This document shows, piece by piece, positions 1 through 7,609 of a DNA stretch of 14,235 bases. Under the pieces are notes generated by a model. The model did no database searches. It saw nothing but the letters and a program-made list of their open reading frames with translations, and had not been told where the DNA came from. The DNA comes from Gammaproteobacteria bacterium (GTDB lineage: Bacteria; Pseudomonadota; Gammaproteobacteria; Steroidobacterales; Steroidobacteraceae). The stretch's first letter is position 1. Each line of letters begins with the position of its first letter. The stretch is taken from contig JAQGOE010000172.1 in NCBI GenBank assembly GCA_028293725.1, forward strand, positions 1 through 14,235. The letters are read 5' to 3'. The translations under genes were made by a program, and so were the position numbers.

Positions 1-232
1 GTATACCGCGAGTGTTGGGAATGGAGGAGTCCGGACCGACCCAAATGCCCTCGTAGATTCCCCTACCCAGGTGCTCCGCGAACTGGCCGAAGATATTGCG
101 GCTGATGGTGGGGCCGGTGTCGGCCGTGTGCACCGTCAGCACGATCTTTCCGCCGCTGTCCGCGGCGCCGACGACAGCGCTCGCCATGAGCCCGAAACAC
201 AGCAGAACCCCTACTCCCGGATATCTCATCAT
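1..232 (-). CDS. GH51 alpha-L-arabinofuranosidase, N-terminal part (cut by window edge)
   Basis: This is the first 77 codons of a secreted glycoside hydrolase; the rest lies beyond base 1. The protein begins [20 protein letters not shown] and continues VGAADSGG, a typical Sec signal peptide with probable cleavage after VGA. The mature part carries [20 protein letters not shown] followed by [12 protein letters not shown]. This is the hallmark N-terminus of GH51 alpha-L-arabinofuranosidases, which remove arabinose side chains from arabinoxylan or arabinan. The catalytic glutamates lie further along and are not visible. Two adjacent ATGs (232 and 229) are possible starts. AGGTGG directly upstream fits the second slightly better. 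The start lies 4 nt after the stop of the upstream esterase gene, so the two are probably co-transcribed. Family assignment rests on motif recognition, not a database search. Confidence 0.85.
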   Translation of the reverse strand, partial: MMRYPGVGVLLCFGLMASAVVGAADSGGKIVLTVHTADTGPTISRNIFGQFAEHLGRGIYEGIWVGPDSSIPNTRGI

Positions 233-236
233 CCAC

Positions 237-1316
237 CTAGTGGCAACCCGCTTTAAAACACAGGCTCTCGCTGAAGAACCTCATGACATGATTCTGGAAA
301 CGATCCGCCACCGCGCTGGTATGAGTGCCTGAATAAACTTCGAAGCTGTTCGCGATGCCGTACTTGTCCAGAGCATCGTGCAGCTTGCCGGTGTCGACGC
401 GTAACGTGTCCTGGTCACCCACTTCCAACGCGATGGCCCGATACTGCCGCAGATTGCCGATGGACTGGTCGATGAAGTCCAGCGGCGCATTGGCGGCCCA
501 TTTCGCGAGAATGTCGGGCTGGGGTACCCCGTCCTTGGTAGGCAGATCTAGAAACAGCGGTGGATTCTTTGGATCCGGGGACCACGCGGCGGCGGTAGCC
601 AACTGCGCCCGGCTGAAGAACGGCAGACTCGCCGAGTCCGAAGCAGCTTTCAGGCCCGCAACGGCTTTTTCGAGCTCGGCGGCATTGGGTCCGGGCTCGC
701 GGGCCGACAGGCAACACGGGCTCATGATGTACAGGCTCCCGAACACCTCGGGATGTTTGAAGCCGATACGGGTCGCACCGTAGCCGCCCATGGAATGCCC
801 GGCCAGACCGCGGCTCAGCCGCTCGGGAATCGTGCGGTAGTGAGCATCGATGTAGCCAACGAGGTCATGCGCAATGAATCGTTCGAAATCACCGCTCGTC
901 ACCGAGCTCGAATACATCGAGCCGTTGTACGCCGTCTTCGAGTCCGGCAGCACGACGATCATTTCCCGCGCCCCTTGGGCGAAAGCGCTTTCGATCGTCT
1001 GTGGGACATGGATCTCGTGGCTCCATTGTTCAGCCCCGATCGAAAAGCCGTGCAGGGCGTACACCACCGGGTAGCGTCGGGACTTCTCCCTGGCATAGCT
1101 GGGTGGCAGAAACACAATGACATCCCGATCGACGGCCTCTCCCTCCAAGTTGCCCTCGAGGGCCGTGCCGTGAACCTTGATGTGCTCCACGGCGACCGGC
1201 TTGGCACCCGCGACAACGGGAGGCGCTGGAGTTTGTACCTGCGCGGACAAGGGGGGCCCACTGAGCACGGCAAGGATCGGCAGGATCCACAAACAGAGAG
1301 CCTTCGTCTGCGTCAT
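237..1316 (-). CDS. Secreted CE1/esterase-D-like carbohydrate esterase (feruloyl or acetylxylan esterase type)
   Basis: A 359-residue alpha/beta hydrolase of the esterase D / CE1 type (PF00756-like). Residues 1-25 form a Sec signal peptide ending PPLSAQ, so the enzyme is periplasmic or secreted. The core has YALHG at 86-90, VVLPDS at 121-126 and the nucleophile elbow GHSMGG with Ser175. His332 (in GTHTS) and Asp301 or Asp303 (VGDQDT) are the likely rest of the triad. A Cys-Cys pair at 201-202 follows the elbow. Family members deacylate sugars (feruloyl, acetyl) or thioesters. The signal peptide and the immediately downstream GH51 arabinofuranosidase favour removal of feruloyl or acetyl groups from arabinoxylan, but that substrate is inferred. 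The ATG at 1316 is preceded by GGGAG about 10 nt upstream. The 134-bp gap to the RND gene carries a candidate promoter of its own, so it need not be read from the efflux operon. Confidence 0.82.
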   Translation of the reverse strand: MTQTKALCLWILPILAVLSGPPLSAQVQTPAPPVVAGAKPVAVEHIKVHGTALEGNLEGEAVDRDVIVFLPPSYAREKSRRYPVVYALHGFSIGAEQWSHEIHVPQTIESAFAQGAREMIVVLPDSKTAYNGSMYSSSVTSGDFERFIAHDLVGYIDAHYRTIPERLSRGLAGHSMGGYGATRIGFKHPEVFGSLYIMSPCCLSAREPGPNAAELEKAVAGLKAASDSASLPFFSRAQLATAAAWSPDPKNPPLFLDLPTKDGVPQPDILAKWAANAPLDFIDQSIGNLRQYRAIALEVGDQDTLRVDTGKLHDALDKYGIANSFEVYSGTHTSAVADRFQNHVMRFFSESLCFKAGCH

Positions 1317-1395
1317 CGATACCAGTCTCCCGCCTGAAGCCGCGCCGCGTCCGCGCGACTGTGAGTCGCTACGGTAGCGGTATCATAGGGCGTCG

Positions 1396-1424
1396 AGTCT
1401 AAGCTGAATTGTCTGACTAATCAA
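1396..1424 (-). promoter_or_regulatory. Candidate sigma70 promoter for the esterase-GH51 pair
   Basis: On the minus strand, TTGATT (1424-1419) and TAGACT (1401-1396) are separated by 17 bp and match the -35 and -10 consensus at 4 of 6 positions each. The site lies in the 134-bp gap after the RND stop and about 80 bp before the esterase ATG. I see no other feature in this gap and no convincing terminator. The match is modest and could be chance. Confidence 0.35.
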
Positions 1425-1450
1425 TTCTGCGGCGGCGCCAGAGATAACAA

Positions 1451-4400
1451 TCACTGTGCCGTAACCAAAGAGCGCTCCTCGAGCGATTGCTCCGCAGGCT
1501 TGCGCACCCGGAACCAGATCGCATAGAGCGCTGGAAGGAACAGCAGCGTCAGCACCGTGCCGGCGGCTGTGCCGCCGATCAGCGTACAGGCCATTGATCC
1601 CCAGAACACAGAGGTCGTGAGTGGAATGAATGCCAGCACCGCTGCGAGCGCCGTAAGAATGACGGGCCGCGCGCGCTGCACTGTGGCTTCAACGACTGCA
1701 TGATAGGGATCCAAACCCTGGGCTTCATTAGTGTGGATCTGGCCGATCAGGATCAAGGTATTGCGCATCAGAATACCCGACAGGCCAATCAGTCCGAGAA
1801 TGGCATTGAAGCCAAAGGGCTGATGCAGAATGAGCAGAATCGGAACCGCACCAACCAAGCCCAGCGGCGCAGTCAGGAACACCATGGTCATCGCTGACAG
1901 CGAGCGTGTCTGCAGCACCAATACCAGCAGAGTCAGAAGCACCATGATCGGAAGAATGGGCACCAACGCGGAGTTCGCCTTGGTGGAATCCTCGATGTTG
2001 CCGCCCGTCTCGATCCGATAGCCGGACGGCAGCTGACGGATGATCGGCCCGAGCGCTTTTTCGATCTCCATAGAGACTTCAGGCGGCTGCATGGCTTCGT
2101 CGAAGTCGGATTGGACGGTGATGGTCGGCGTACGGTCGCGTCGTCTAAGGATGGGATACTCGGGACGGATCTCAACACGCCCGATTTGACTCAACGGAAC
2201 CACGCGCCCGCTTCGGTTCGTCAGCGTCAGTTCACCGAGGCGTGCGGGGTCGAGGCGCAGGGGCCCTGCGCTTCGCGCCAACACTTCCACCATACGAATA
2301 TCCTCACGAACCTGAGTCACGGGTACTCCAGTTAACAGGAACTGAAGCTGTTCTGCCGCATCCCTCGAGCTCAGCCCCATCAGCTGCAGGCGGTCCTGGT
2401 CGAGCACGAAATGGACTGTTGGGGCGCGCTCGCCCCAATCCTGGTTGACTTGGCGGGTATGGGAATTTGCGCGCATGACCGCTTGGACCTTATTGGCAAT
2501 AGCACGCAGCTGCTCGGGGTCGGGGCCCATGACGCGGAAGTTGACGAGGTAGCGAGGATAGGGGCCAAAGATCAACTGCGAGACACGCACACGCGCCTCG
2601 GGCGCCAGCCCCTTGGCGATCCGGTCTCGTAGGCGCAACTTGAGTTGATCGCGCGCGCGCGCGTCGGGAGTCAGGATGACCAATTTCGCGAAAGCAGGAT
2701 CGGGTAGCTCGGGGTTGTACGAAAAGAAAAAGCGAGGTGCGCCCTGGCCAATGTAGGTCGTTACGATCTTCGCCTCGGGTTGTTGGCGCACCCATCGCTC
2801 GACTTTGATGGCCGCGGCCGTCGTCGTTTCGATACTCGTCCCTTCCGACATTTGCAGCTCGACCAGGACCTCGGGCCGGCCGGAGCTCGGGAAGAACTGA
2901 CGCTTGACGAGACTCATTCCGAGTCCGGCAAGCAGGAACACCGCTACTACCGCCGTAGCCACTTTGAGCCTATGGTCTACGACCCGAGAGATGAGCTGTC
3001 GCAGACGCTCGTAGTGCGGTGTTGAATAGATTCCGGCGTGGCCGCCCGGCACGGGTGCGATGTGCGGGAGCAGCTTGACACCGAGATAAGGGGTGAAGGT
3101 GACGGCCACCAGCCATGACACGATCAGAGCAAAGCCCACTATCCAGAAAATGTTTCCTGCGTATTCTCCCGCCGTCGATCGGGCGAAACCCACGGGTGTA
3201 AAGCCGATGATCGTGACCAGAGTCCCCGAGAGCATGGGCGCTGCCGTGTGGCTCCAGGCGTAGGCGGCGGCCTTGACGCGCTCCAAACCCTCTTCGAGTT
3301 TCACCACCATCATTTCGATCGCGATGATCGCGTCATCCACTAACAGTCCGAGGCCGATCACGAGGGCTCCCAGAGTGACCCGATCAAAGACGCGATGGGT
3401 GAGGAGCATAACGACGAAGACGGCGGCGAGAGTCAACGGCACAGCCGCAGCCACCACAATGCCCACGCGCCAACCGAGACTGATCAGGCACACAATCATG
3501 ATGACGCCGAGGGCGACAAAGAACTTGAGCATGAATTCGTCGACGGCTTCCCGAATGTTGACAGCCTGGTCGACAACCTTCGTGAACCGCACGCCCGCGG
3601 GCAATGCGTGCGCGATCTGCTTCTCTTCCGCAGTCAGCGCTCGGCCGAGATCCAACCCATTCCAGCCGTCCTGCATGACAATGCCGAGTACGAGCGCGGC
3701 CTCGCCATCGTGACGGATCAGGAAGGTCGGCGGGTCTTCATAACCACGTTTGACCTCTGCAATGTCCCCAAGTCTGAGCGTACGCCCGCCAGCGACGATC
3801 GGTGTATCGCGAATCTTCTGCAAATCATCGTAGGCGCCATCGAGGCGTATAAACACCTGCGGCCCGTTCGTATCGATCGAACCGGCGGGGGTGACGGCGT
3901 TTTGACGCTGGAGAACGTCAAAAATATCTCTCGGACTGACGCCTAGGTTCGCTAGCCTGGCATAGGAGAAGTCGACGAAGATGCGTTCAGGTCGCTCGCC
4001 CTGAATGTTTACCTTTTTGACGCCCGGCACGTGAAGAAGGCGCTGCCGGAGCGCCTCGGCTTCACGAGTCAGCTCACGCGGTGGCATGCCGTGAGCCTCG
4101 AGTGCGTACACGGCAAAGATGACATCGGAGTACTCGTCGTTGACGAAAGGGCCCTGCACGCCGGCAGGAAGTTTGGATCCCTCGTCGCCGAGTTTCTTGC
4201 GCGCCTGATAGAATTCCTCGGGAACGTCGGCGGGCGGTGTGCTGTCGCGCAACGAGACCAGCATCACGGCGAGTCCGGGCCGCGTGAACGTCTCGACCCG
4301 ATCGTACCAGCGCAATTCCTGTATCCGTTTCTCGAGAGGCTCGGCCACGAGATCTTGCATTTCCTGGGCTGTCGCTCCAGGCCATACGGCACTGACCGTC

Positions 4401-4543
4401 AGGGTCTTGATGACGAATGCAGGGTCCTCGGCACGACCGAGGCGCAAGAAGGCGTACACACCCGAGAGAATAATTGCGACGATCAGAAAGAGGGTGATCG
4501 ACCGTTCGCGGACAGCGAGCGCGGACAGGTTGAACCGCTGCAT
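1451..4543 (-). CDS. RND efflux pump, inner-membrane permease subunit
   Basis: An RND-superfamily proton antiporter of 1030 residues (AcrB has 1049), the energised inner-membrane part of a tripartite efflux system. It starts MQRFNLSALAVRERSITLF, with TM1 at about residues 14-35. A long periplasmic loop follows, then TM2-6. TM4 carries GLGLLVDDAI with adjacent aspartates D403-D404, the conserved proton-relay pair. A second periplasmic loop and TM8-12 follow. In TM10 the sequence GLSGILMRNTLIL places Arg927 where AcrB has the essential Lys940. The family is clear and the substrate unknown. The open frame extends to a GTG at 4561, but the ATG at 4543 is the better start: it follows the stop of the membrane-fusion gene after one base (TAACATG), with GAGGGG upstream. 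The pair is thus translationally linked. Confidence 0.93.
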   Translation of the reverse strand: MQRFNLSALAVRERSITLFLIVAIILSGVYAFLRLGRAEDPAFVIKTLTVSAVWPGATAQEMQDLVAEPLEKRIQELRWYDRVETFTRPGLAVMLVSLRDSTPPADVPEEFYQARKKLGDEGSKLPAGVQGPFVNDEYSDVIFAVYALEAHGMPPRELTREAEALRQRLLHVPGVKKVNIQGERPERIFVDFSYARLANLGVSPRDIFDVLQRQNAVTPAGSIDTNGPQVFIRLDGAYDDLQKIRDTPIVAGGRTLRLGDIAEVKRGYEDPPTFLIRHDGEAALVLGIVMQDGWNGLDLGRALTAEEKQIAHALPAGVRFTKVVDQAVNIREAVDEFMLKFFVALGVIMIVCLISLGWRVGIVVAAAVPLTLAAVFVVMLLTHRVFDRVTLGALVIGLGLLVDDAIIAIEMMVVKLEEGLERVKAAAYAWSHTAAPMLSGTLVTIIGFTPVGFARSTAGEYAGNIFWIVGFALIVSWLVAVTFTPYLGVKLLPHIAPVPGGHAGIYSTPHYERLRQLISRVVDHRLKVATAVVAVFLLAGLGMSLVKRQFFPSSGRPEVLVELQMSEGTSIETTTAAAIKVERWVRQQPEAKIVTTYIGQGAPRFFFSYNPELPDPAFAKLVILTPDARARDQLKLRLRDRIAKGLAPEARVRVSQLIFGPYPRYLVNFRVMGPDPEQLRAIANKVQAVMRANSHTRQVNQDWGERAPTVHFVLDQDRLQLMGLSSRDAAEQLQFLLTGVPVTQVREDIRMVEVLARSAGPLRLDPARLGELTLTNRSGRVVPLSQIGRVEIRPEYPILRRRDRTPTITVQSDFDEAMQPPEVSMEIEKALGPIIRQLPSGYRIETGGNIEDSTKANSALVPILPIMVLLTLLVLVLQTRSLSAMTMVFLTAPLGLVGAVPILLILHQPFGFNAILGLIGLSGILMRNTLILIGQIHTNEAQGLDPYHAVVEATVQRARPVILTALAAVLAFIPLTTSVFWGSMACTLIGGTAAGTVLTLLFLPALYAIWFRVRKPAEQSLEERSLVTAQ

Positions 4544-4544
4544 G

Positions 4545-5645
4545 TTATGTGCGCCCCTCACGCACCTGGACTTGCTGTCCTTCGTGTAGGAAGTGCCCGC
4601 CGACGGCGATGATCGAGTCGCCGATTTGAATTCCGCCGCTCACAATGGCGTGCTCACCGTCGAATCGTACGAATTTGACCAATCGATACGATACCGAGGA
4701 GGATCGGCGGTCGAGAAACCACACTCCCGGGCCCTGTCCCTCATCATTGATTGCCCCGAGTGGAATCGATACAGCACCGGTCGGCTCCGACTCGTTCAGG
4801 TAGACGGTTACCGTCGCTCCGAGCGGCGCTCTGGCAGCTGCTCCCTCCAACACATAACGTGCCTCAAACGTCCGGGTGAGCGGATCTGCGGCGTCGGACA
4901 GCTGCCGAAGTCGTGCCGGGTATCGTGTGGCCGAATCGGCATTGTCTCCATAAAGGATAGCGTGAGCGGTCGCACCGAGTGCTGGACGCAAGGTCTCAGG
5001 CAGGTTGACCGCCGCTTCGCGTGCTCCGGCTCGTGCCACGCGGACCACAATCTGACCGGCGGAAACAAATTGTCCCGGCTCCGCTAAGGTCTCCACCACG
5101 GTGCCGTCGGCATCCGCCACGAGCGTTGCATATGCACCTTCGTCCTGCGCGACTCTGAGCTGAGCTTCGGCGGCTGATAGCAAGGCTCGAGCGCTATCCG
5201 CAGCAGCCTTGACTTGATCGTAAGCCGAATGGGACACGGCACCCGAAGATACCAGGCCACTGTAGCGTCCTTCCTCGGCAGCCGCCTGCTGTAGGCGGGC
5301 CCGCGCCGCATCCACATTGCCAACCTGAGTTGTGATGACGTGTGTGTAGTCTGTTAGGTCTAGACGCAGGAGTGGCTGGCCCTGGTGCACGCCTTGACCA
5401 CTATCGACGAGGCGCTCGATGACCTTGCCCGAGACTCGAAAGCCCAGATTACTTTGGACGCGAGCTGACACGATGCCAGTGAATGCTCGCTGGCCCGCCT
5501 CTGCGGGCTGCGCCACGGCGACTTCCGCAAGTTGGGAGACGGTACGCGGGTCCTCCACAGAGTGTGACGGCGTGCAGGCCGCGAGGCTCATTGTGGCCGC
5601 CCAGGCGCCGCCGGCGAGGGCAAAAGTTCTGACTCGGACCATCAT
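4545..5645 (-). CDS. RND efflux periplasmic adaptor (membrane-fusion lipoprotein)
   Basis: A periplasmic adaptor of 366 residues linking the RND pump to an outer-membrane channel. The N-terminus MMVRVRTFALAGGAWAATMS leads into the lipobox LAAC with Cys24, so it should be acylated and anchored in the membrane. The order is typical of HlyD/AcrA proteins: a first lipoyl half (about 53-92, with GFRVSGKVIERLVDSGQ), a helical hairpin of moderate length (93-165, Ala/Gln/Glu-rich), a second lipoyl half (about 170-203, ADADGTVVETLAEPGQ), then beta-barrel and membrane-proximal domains. The frame is open for 53 more codons upstream. These overlap the preceding gene in another frame and lack adaptor character, whereas the ATG pair at 5645/5642 follows GGGA with 5 or 8 nt spacing and opens the signal peptide. 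It lies 43 nt after the outer-membrane-factor stop and 1 nt before the pump. Confidence 0.92.
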   Translation of the reverse strand: MMVRVRTFALAGGAWAATMSLAACTPSHSVEDPRTVSQLAEVAVAQPAEAGQRAFTGIVSARVQSNLGFRVSGKVIERLVDSGQGVHQGQPLLRLDLTDYTHVITTQVGNVDAARARLQQAAAEEGRYSGLVSSGAVSHSAYDQVKAAADSARALLSAAEAQLRVAQDEGAYATLVADADGTVVETLAEPGQFVSAGQIVVRVARAGAREAAVNLPETLRPALGATAHAILYGDNADSATRYPARLRQLSDAADPLTRTFEARYVLEGAAARAPLGATVTVYLNESEPTGAVSIPLGAINDEGQGPGVWFLDRRSSSVSYRLVKFVRFDGEHAIVSGGIQIGDSIIAVGGHFLHEGQQVQVREGRT

Positions 5646-5688
5646 TGTGCTCCCAACAAAGGATTCGAACGACCAATTCCAGGACATG

Positions 5689-6660
5689 TCACCATCCCCC
5701 GGCCAGCGCCCGGAATGTTCCCACCGCCGCCTGGGCCGAATCGGCGCGTGTTTGCGCGAGCTCACCCTGGGCGGTGAGCAACTGGCGATCGGCGTCGAGA
5801 ACATCCGTCAGCGCGATCACGCCGCCTTGGTAGGCTTCTTGCGAAGCATCTCGTGCCCGCTTCAGTGCAGCGACCTCGGTGGTCAACTCTTGTTGGTGAA
5901 CCTCGAGTTGCACCAATGACGTGAATGCATTCTCGATCTCTTCGGCGGCGCGCAGCACCGTCTGTTGGTAGCTGGCGAGTGCTTCAGCCTCGGCTCCCTT
6001 AGCCTGGGCCACTTCGGCGCTCACTTTCCCGAAATCGAACACGCGCCAGCGCAGTCCAGCGAACCCCTGTGGCTGGAATGTCGCGGCTTTAAAGAGATCA
6101 CTGGGACGAGAGCTCTCGTACCCGAGCAGTCCCGCAAGGGAAATCTTCGGATAGTACTCAGCGAGCGCTTGGCCGATGCGGGCGTTGGACGCTGCTAAAC
6201 GCCGCTCAGCGGCGATGACATCCGGCCGGCGGCGCAACACCTCGAGCGGTCTGTCGTCGACTGGCACACTCGGCACGGGTGGGATGTCGCACGGAATCTG
6301 CAGCTCTCCGGCGGAGGTCCCCGGCTGGACCCCGAGCAAGACGTCCAATCGGTTCATTTGCGCCTCTAAGTCGATATGCAACGGCTGCAGTGAGGCACGG
6401 GCCTGTGATAACAGCGCTTCGGCTTGCGCGAGCTCGCGCACCGCCGCGAGCCCACGGCCAAATCTCTGACGGACGAGTTCGAGCAGGCCCTCATCGGTGG
6501 CGACCTGGAGCGGCCGCATCACGCTAGCTCTATCCGAGACAAACCACATGTGTGCCCCTCGTTCGTACGAACGCAAGCAGCTATGGCTCGCCGTACCGAC
6601 GCCGAGCATCCGGTGCTCAGCGCGTCGGTCGTGCTGCGAGTTAAGAAGCGTCTCTCGCAT
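5689..6660 (-). pseudogene. NodT/OprM-type outer-membrane factor lacking its N-terminal half
   Basis: The C-terminal 275 or so residues (from about 6519 down to the stop at 5689) are a clear outer-membrane channel of the NodT/OprM family. They include RQRFGRGLAAVRELAQAEAL, the RRRPDVIAAERRLAASNARI block, AEYYPKISL, WRVFDFG and the end helix AYQGGVIALTDVLDADRQLL. Family members are about 450-490 residues with an N-terminal signal or lipobox and an N-terminal structural repeat. All of that is missing here. Only about 45 unrelated residues precede the homologous part before the frame runs into the small exported-protein gene. No signal peptide is seen. Possible starts are ATG 6660 (overlapping the upstream stop by about 20 nt) and ATG 6519, both with weak ribosome sites. 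No trace of the missing half is seen in the other minus-strand frames at 6500-6660. I call it a 5'-deleted pseudogene. A functional half-length protein is less likely. Confidence 0.75.
6560..6573. repeat. Perfect 14-bp palindrome at the outer-membrane-factor junction
   Basis: CGTTCGTACGAACG is its own reverse complement. It lies between the stop of the small exported protein (6641) and the point where outer-membrane-factor homology begins (about 6519), so it is inside the non-homologous junction. It may be a relic of the rearrangement, an unrelated operator, or chance. Confidence 0.4.
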
Positions 6661-7048
6661 GTTGAGTGCCCAGCAGAACCTGTCGCACTGACGCCTGCAT
6701 GTCGCTGTGCGCGGCTGGGCGCTGCTTTGGGTTGGTTTCGCCTGAAGCTCCTGCAACCTCAGAGTGCTTGATCGCCTCATAACCTCCCACACGGGAGCCG
6801 GTCGTCGTCCCCAGCAACAGACGTTTGACAAACTCCTGCGAATCGGCGGCCGGGCTCGTCGAGTTACCCTCGCGCGGTCCGGATTGCGGGGCGGAGTGAG
6901 CCGTGGTGGTCCCTGTGAGCAAATCCTTCATCTGCTGCTGAATGTCGCCAGTGAAATCGGCTGCCGTGGCGGCGCTGATATGCATGACGAGTGCGGCTGA
7001 GGCGAGGGCGAGCGGACTTTTGAAGAGCTTGGCAATGTGCAGTGACAT
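6641..7048 (-). CDS. Small exported protein with three LLxGT-type repeats
   Basis: A 135-residue protein of unknown function. Residues 1-30 are a signal peptide (MSLHIAKLFKSPLALASAAL then VMHISAATAA, probable cleavage before DFTGD), so it is periplasmic or secreted. The mature part is low-complexity (Ser, Thr, Gln, Gly). It carries three copies of a short helical motif, each ending in a Leu-Leu-x-Gly-Thr-like turn: IQQQMKDLLTGTT (36-48), SQEFVKRLLLGTT (70-82) and MQASVRQVLLGTQ (117-129). Their starts are spaced 34 and 47 residues apart. The frame is open to 7099, but that extension runs through the operator and promoter. The ATG at 7048 has GGGAG 7 nt upstream and opens the signal peptide. 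It is the first gene after the MarR-type operator and precedes the efflux genes, which suggests a role in envelope stress or efflux. That role is inferred from position only. Confidence 0.75.
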   Translation of the reverse strand: MSLHIAKLFKSPLALASAALVMHISAATAADFTGDIQQQMKDLLTGTTTAHSAPQSGPREGNSTSPAADSQEFVKRLLLGTTTGSRVGGYEAIKHSEVAGASGETNPKQRPAAHSDMQASVRQVLLGTQHARDAS

Positions 7049-7065
7049 GAGTGATCTCCCAGTGG

Positions 7066-7096
7066 TTAATGTATGTATATACATGTAGTGTCTCGA
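7066..7096 (-). promoter_or_regulatory. Promoter with MarR-type operator (site 1) for the efflux operon
   Basis: The 12-bp core ATGTATATACAT at 7073-7084 is a perfect palindrome. It matches the cores before marR and the SDR at 11 of 12 positions. Aligning the minus strand on those promoters puts GAGACA (7094-7089) as -35 and CATTAA (7071-7066) as -10. An alternative pair, TCGAGA (7096-7091) and TACATT (7073-7068), also has 17-bp spacing. Either way the operator overlaps the promoter, as expected for repression. The start codon of the small exported protein is 25 nt downstream. Confidence 0.6.
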
Positions 7097-7145
7097 CAAA
7101 ATGATATGTCCGGATCCTCCTATGTGTCGTCAGGCATGAACGGGT

Positions 7146-7574
7146 TCAGCTCGAGTGGAGCCTGCTAGCGGCGAGATACGATGCTTTTTTCAGCGCCGTG
7201 GCCTCCGCTCGTCCCAGGCGCTTCTCGAAAGCTTCCTGCGCGGCGTCCCAACGGGGTTTCAGTTTCCTCAGTAGCGCTTGCCCCTGGGAAGTGAGAGTCC
7301 AGTGGCGCTGCCGCCGGTCGCGACCGACACTATCGCTTGCAAGGCCAGCCTTCTTGATCAGCGCCAATGTCCGCGTGGCCGTGGTCTGGTCAATGCCTAG
7401 AGCCTCGGCCAGCTCCGTTGTCGTCAGTTGTGGGGCCGAATCGAGAAGCTGCAACGCCGTGTATTGCGTGGCAGGGAGGCCGCTGTCGGCGAGCATACCC
7501 TCGTAGAGCACCGTTACAGCTCGGGCGGCCTGCCGAAGAGTTGCGCAATAACACGGGAGAGACTGTAATTTCAT
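7146..7574 (-). CDS. MarR-family transcriptional regulator
   Basis: A 142-residue winged-helix regulator, normal length for MarR proteins, which bind palindromic operators as dimers and release on ligand binding or oxidation. The N-terminal dimerisation helix begins MKLQSLPCYCATLRQAARAV. The DNA-binding part runs LTTTELAEALGIDQTTATRT (helix-turn-helix, about 51-70), and the wing follows with GRDRRQRHWTLTSQG. A Cys-x-Cys (residues 8 and 10) lies in helix 1. The frame reaches back to an ATG at 7589, but that codon lies inside the promoter. The ATG at 7574 coincides with the predicted transcription start, so translation from a leaderless mRNA is likely. Its operator is shared with the efflux operon and the divergent SDR, so it most probably represses itself and both neighbours. 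The inducer is unknown. Confidence 0.9.
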   Translation of the reverse strand: MKLQSLPCYCATLRQAARAVTVLYEGMLADSGLPATQYTALQLLDSAPQLTTTELAEALGIDQTTATRTLALIKKAGLASDSVGRDRRQRHWTLTSQGQALLRKLKPRWDAAQEAFEKRLGRAEATALKKASYLAASRLHSS

Positions 7575-7580
7575 GAACGC

Positions 7581-7609
7581 ATGATACATGCATATACATG
7601 CGATGTCAA
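7581..7609 (-). promoter_or_regulatory. marR promoter with operator (site 2) in the spacer
   Basis: On the minus strand, a perfect -35 TTGACA (7609-7604), a 17-bp spacer and -10 TATCAT (7586-7581). The operator core (minus strand ATGTATATGCAT, 7599-7588) fills the spacer. The predicted start is at about 7574, the first base of the marR ATG. Confidence 0.75.
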
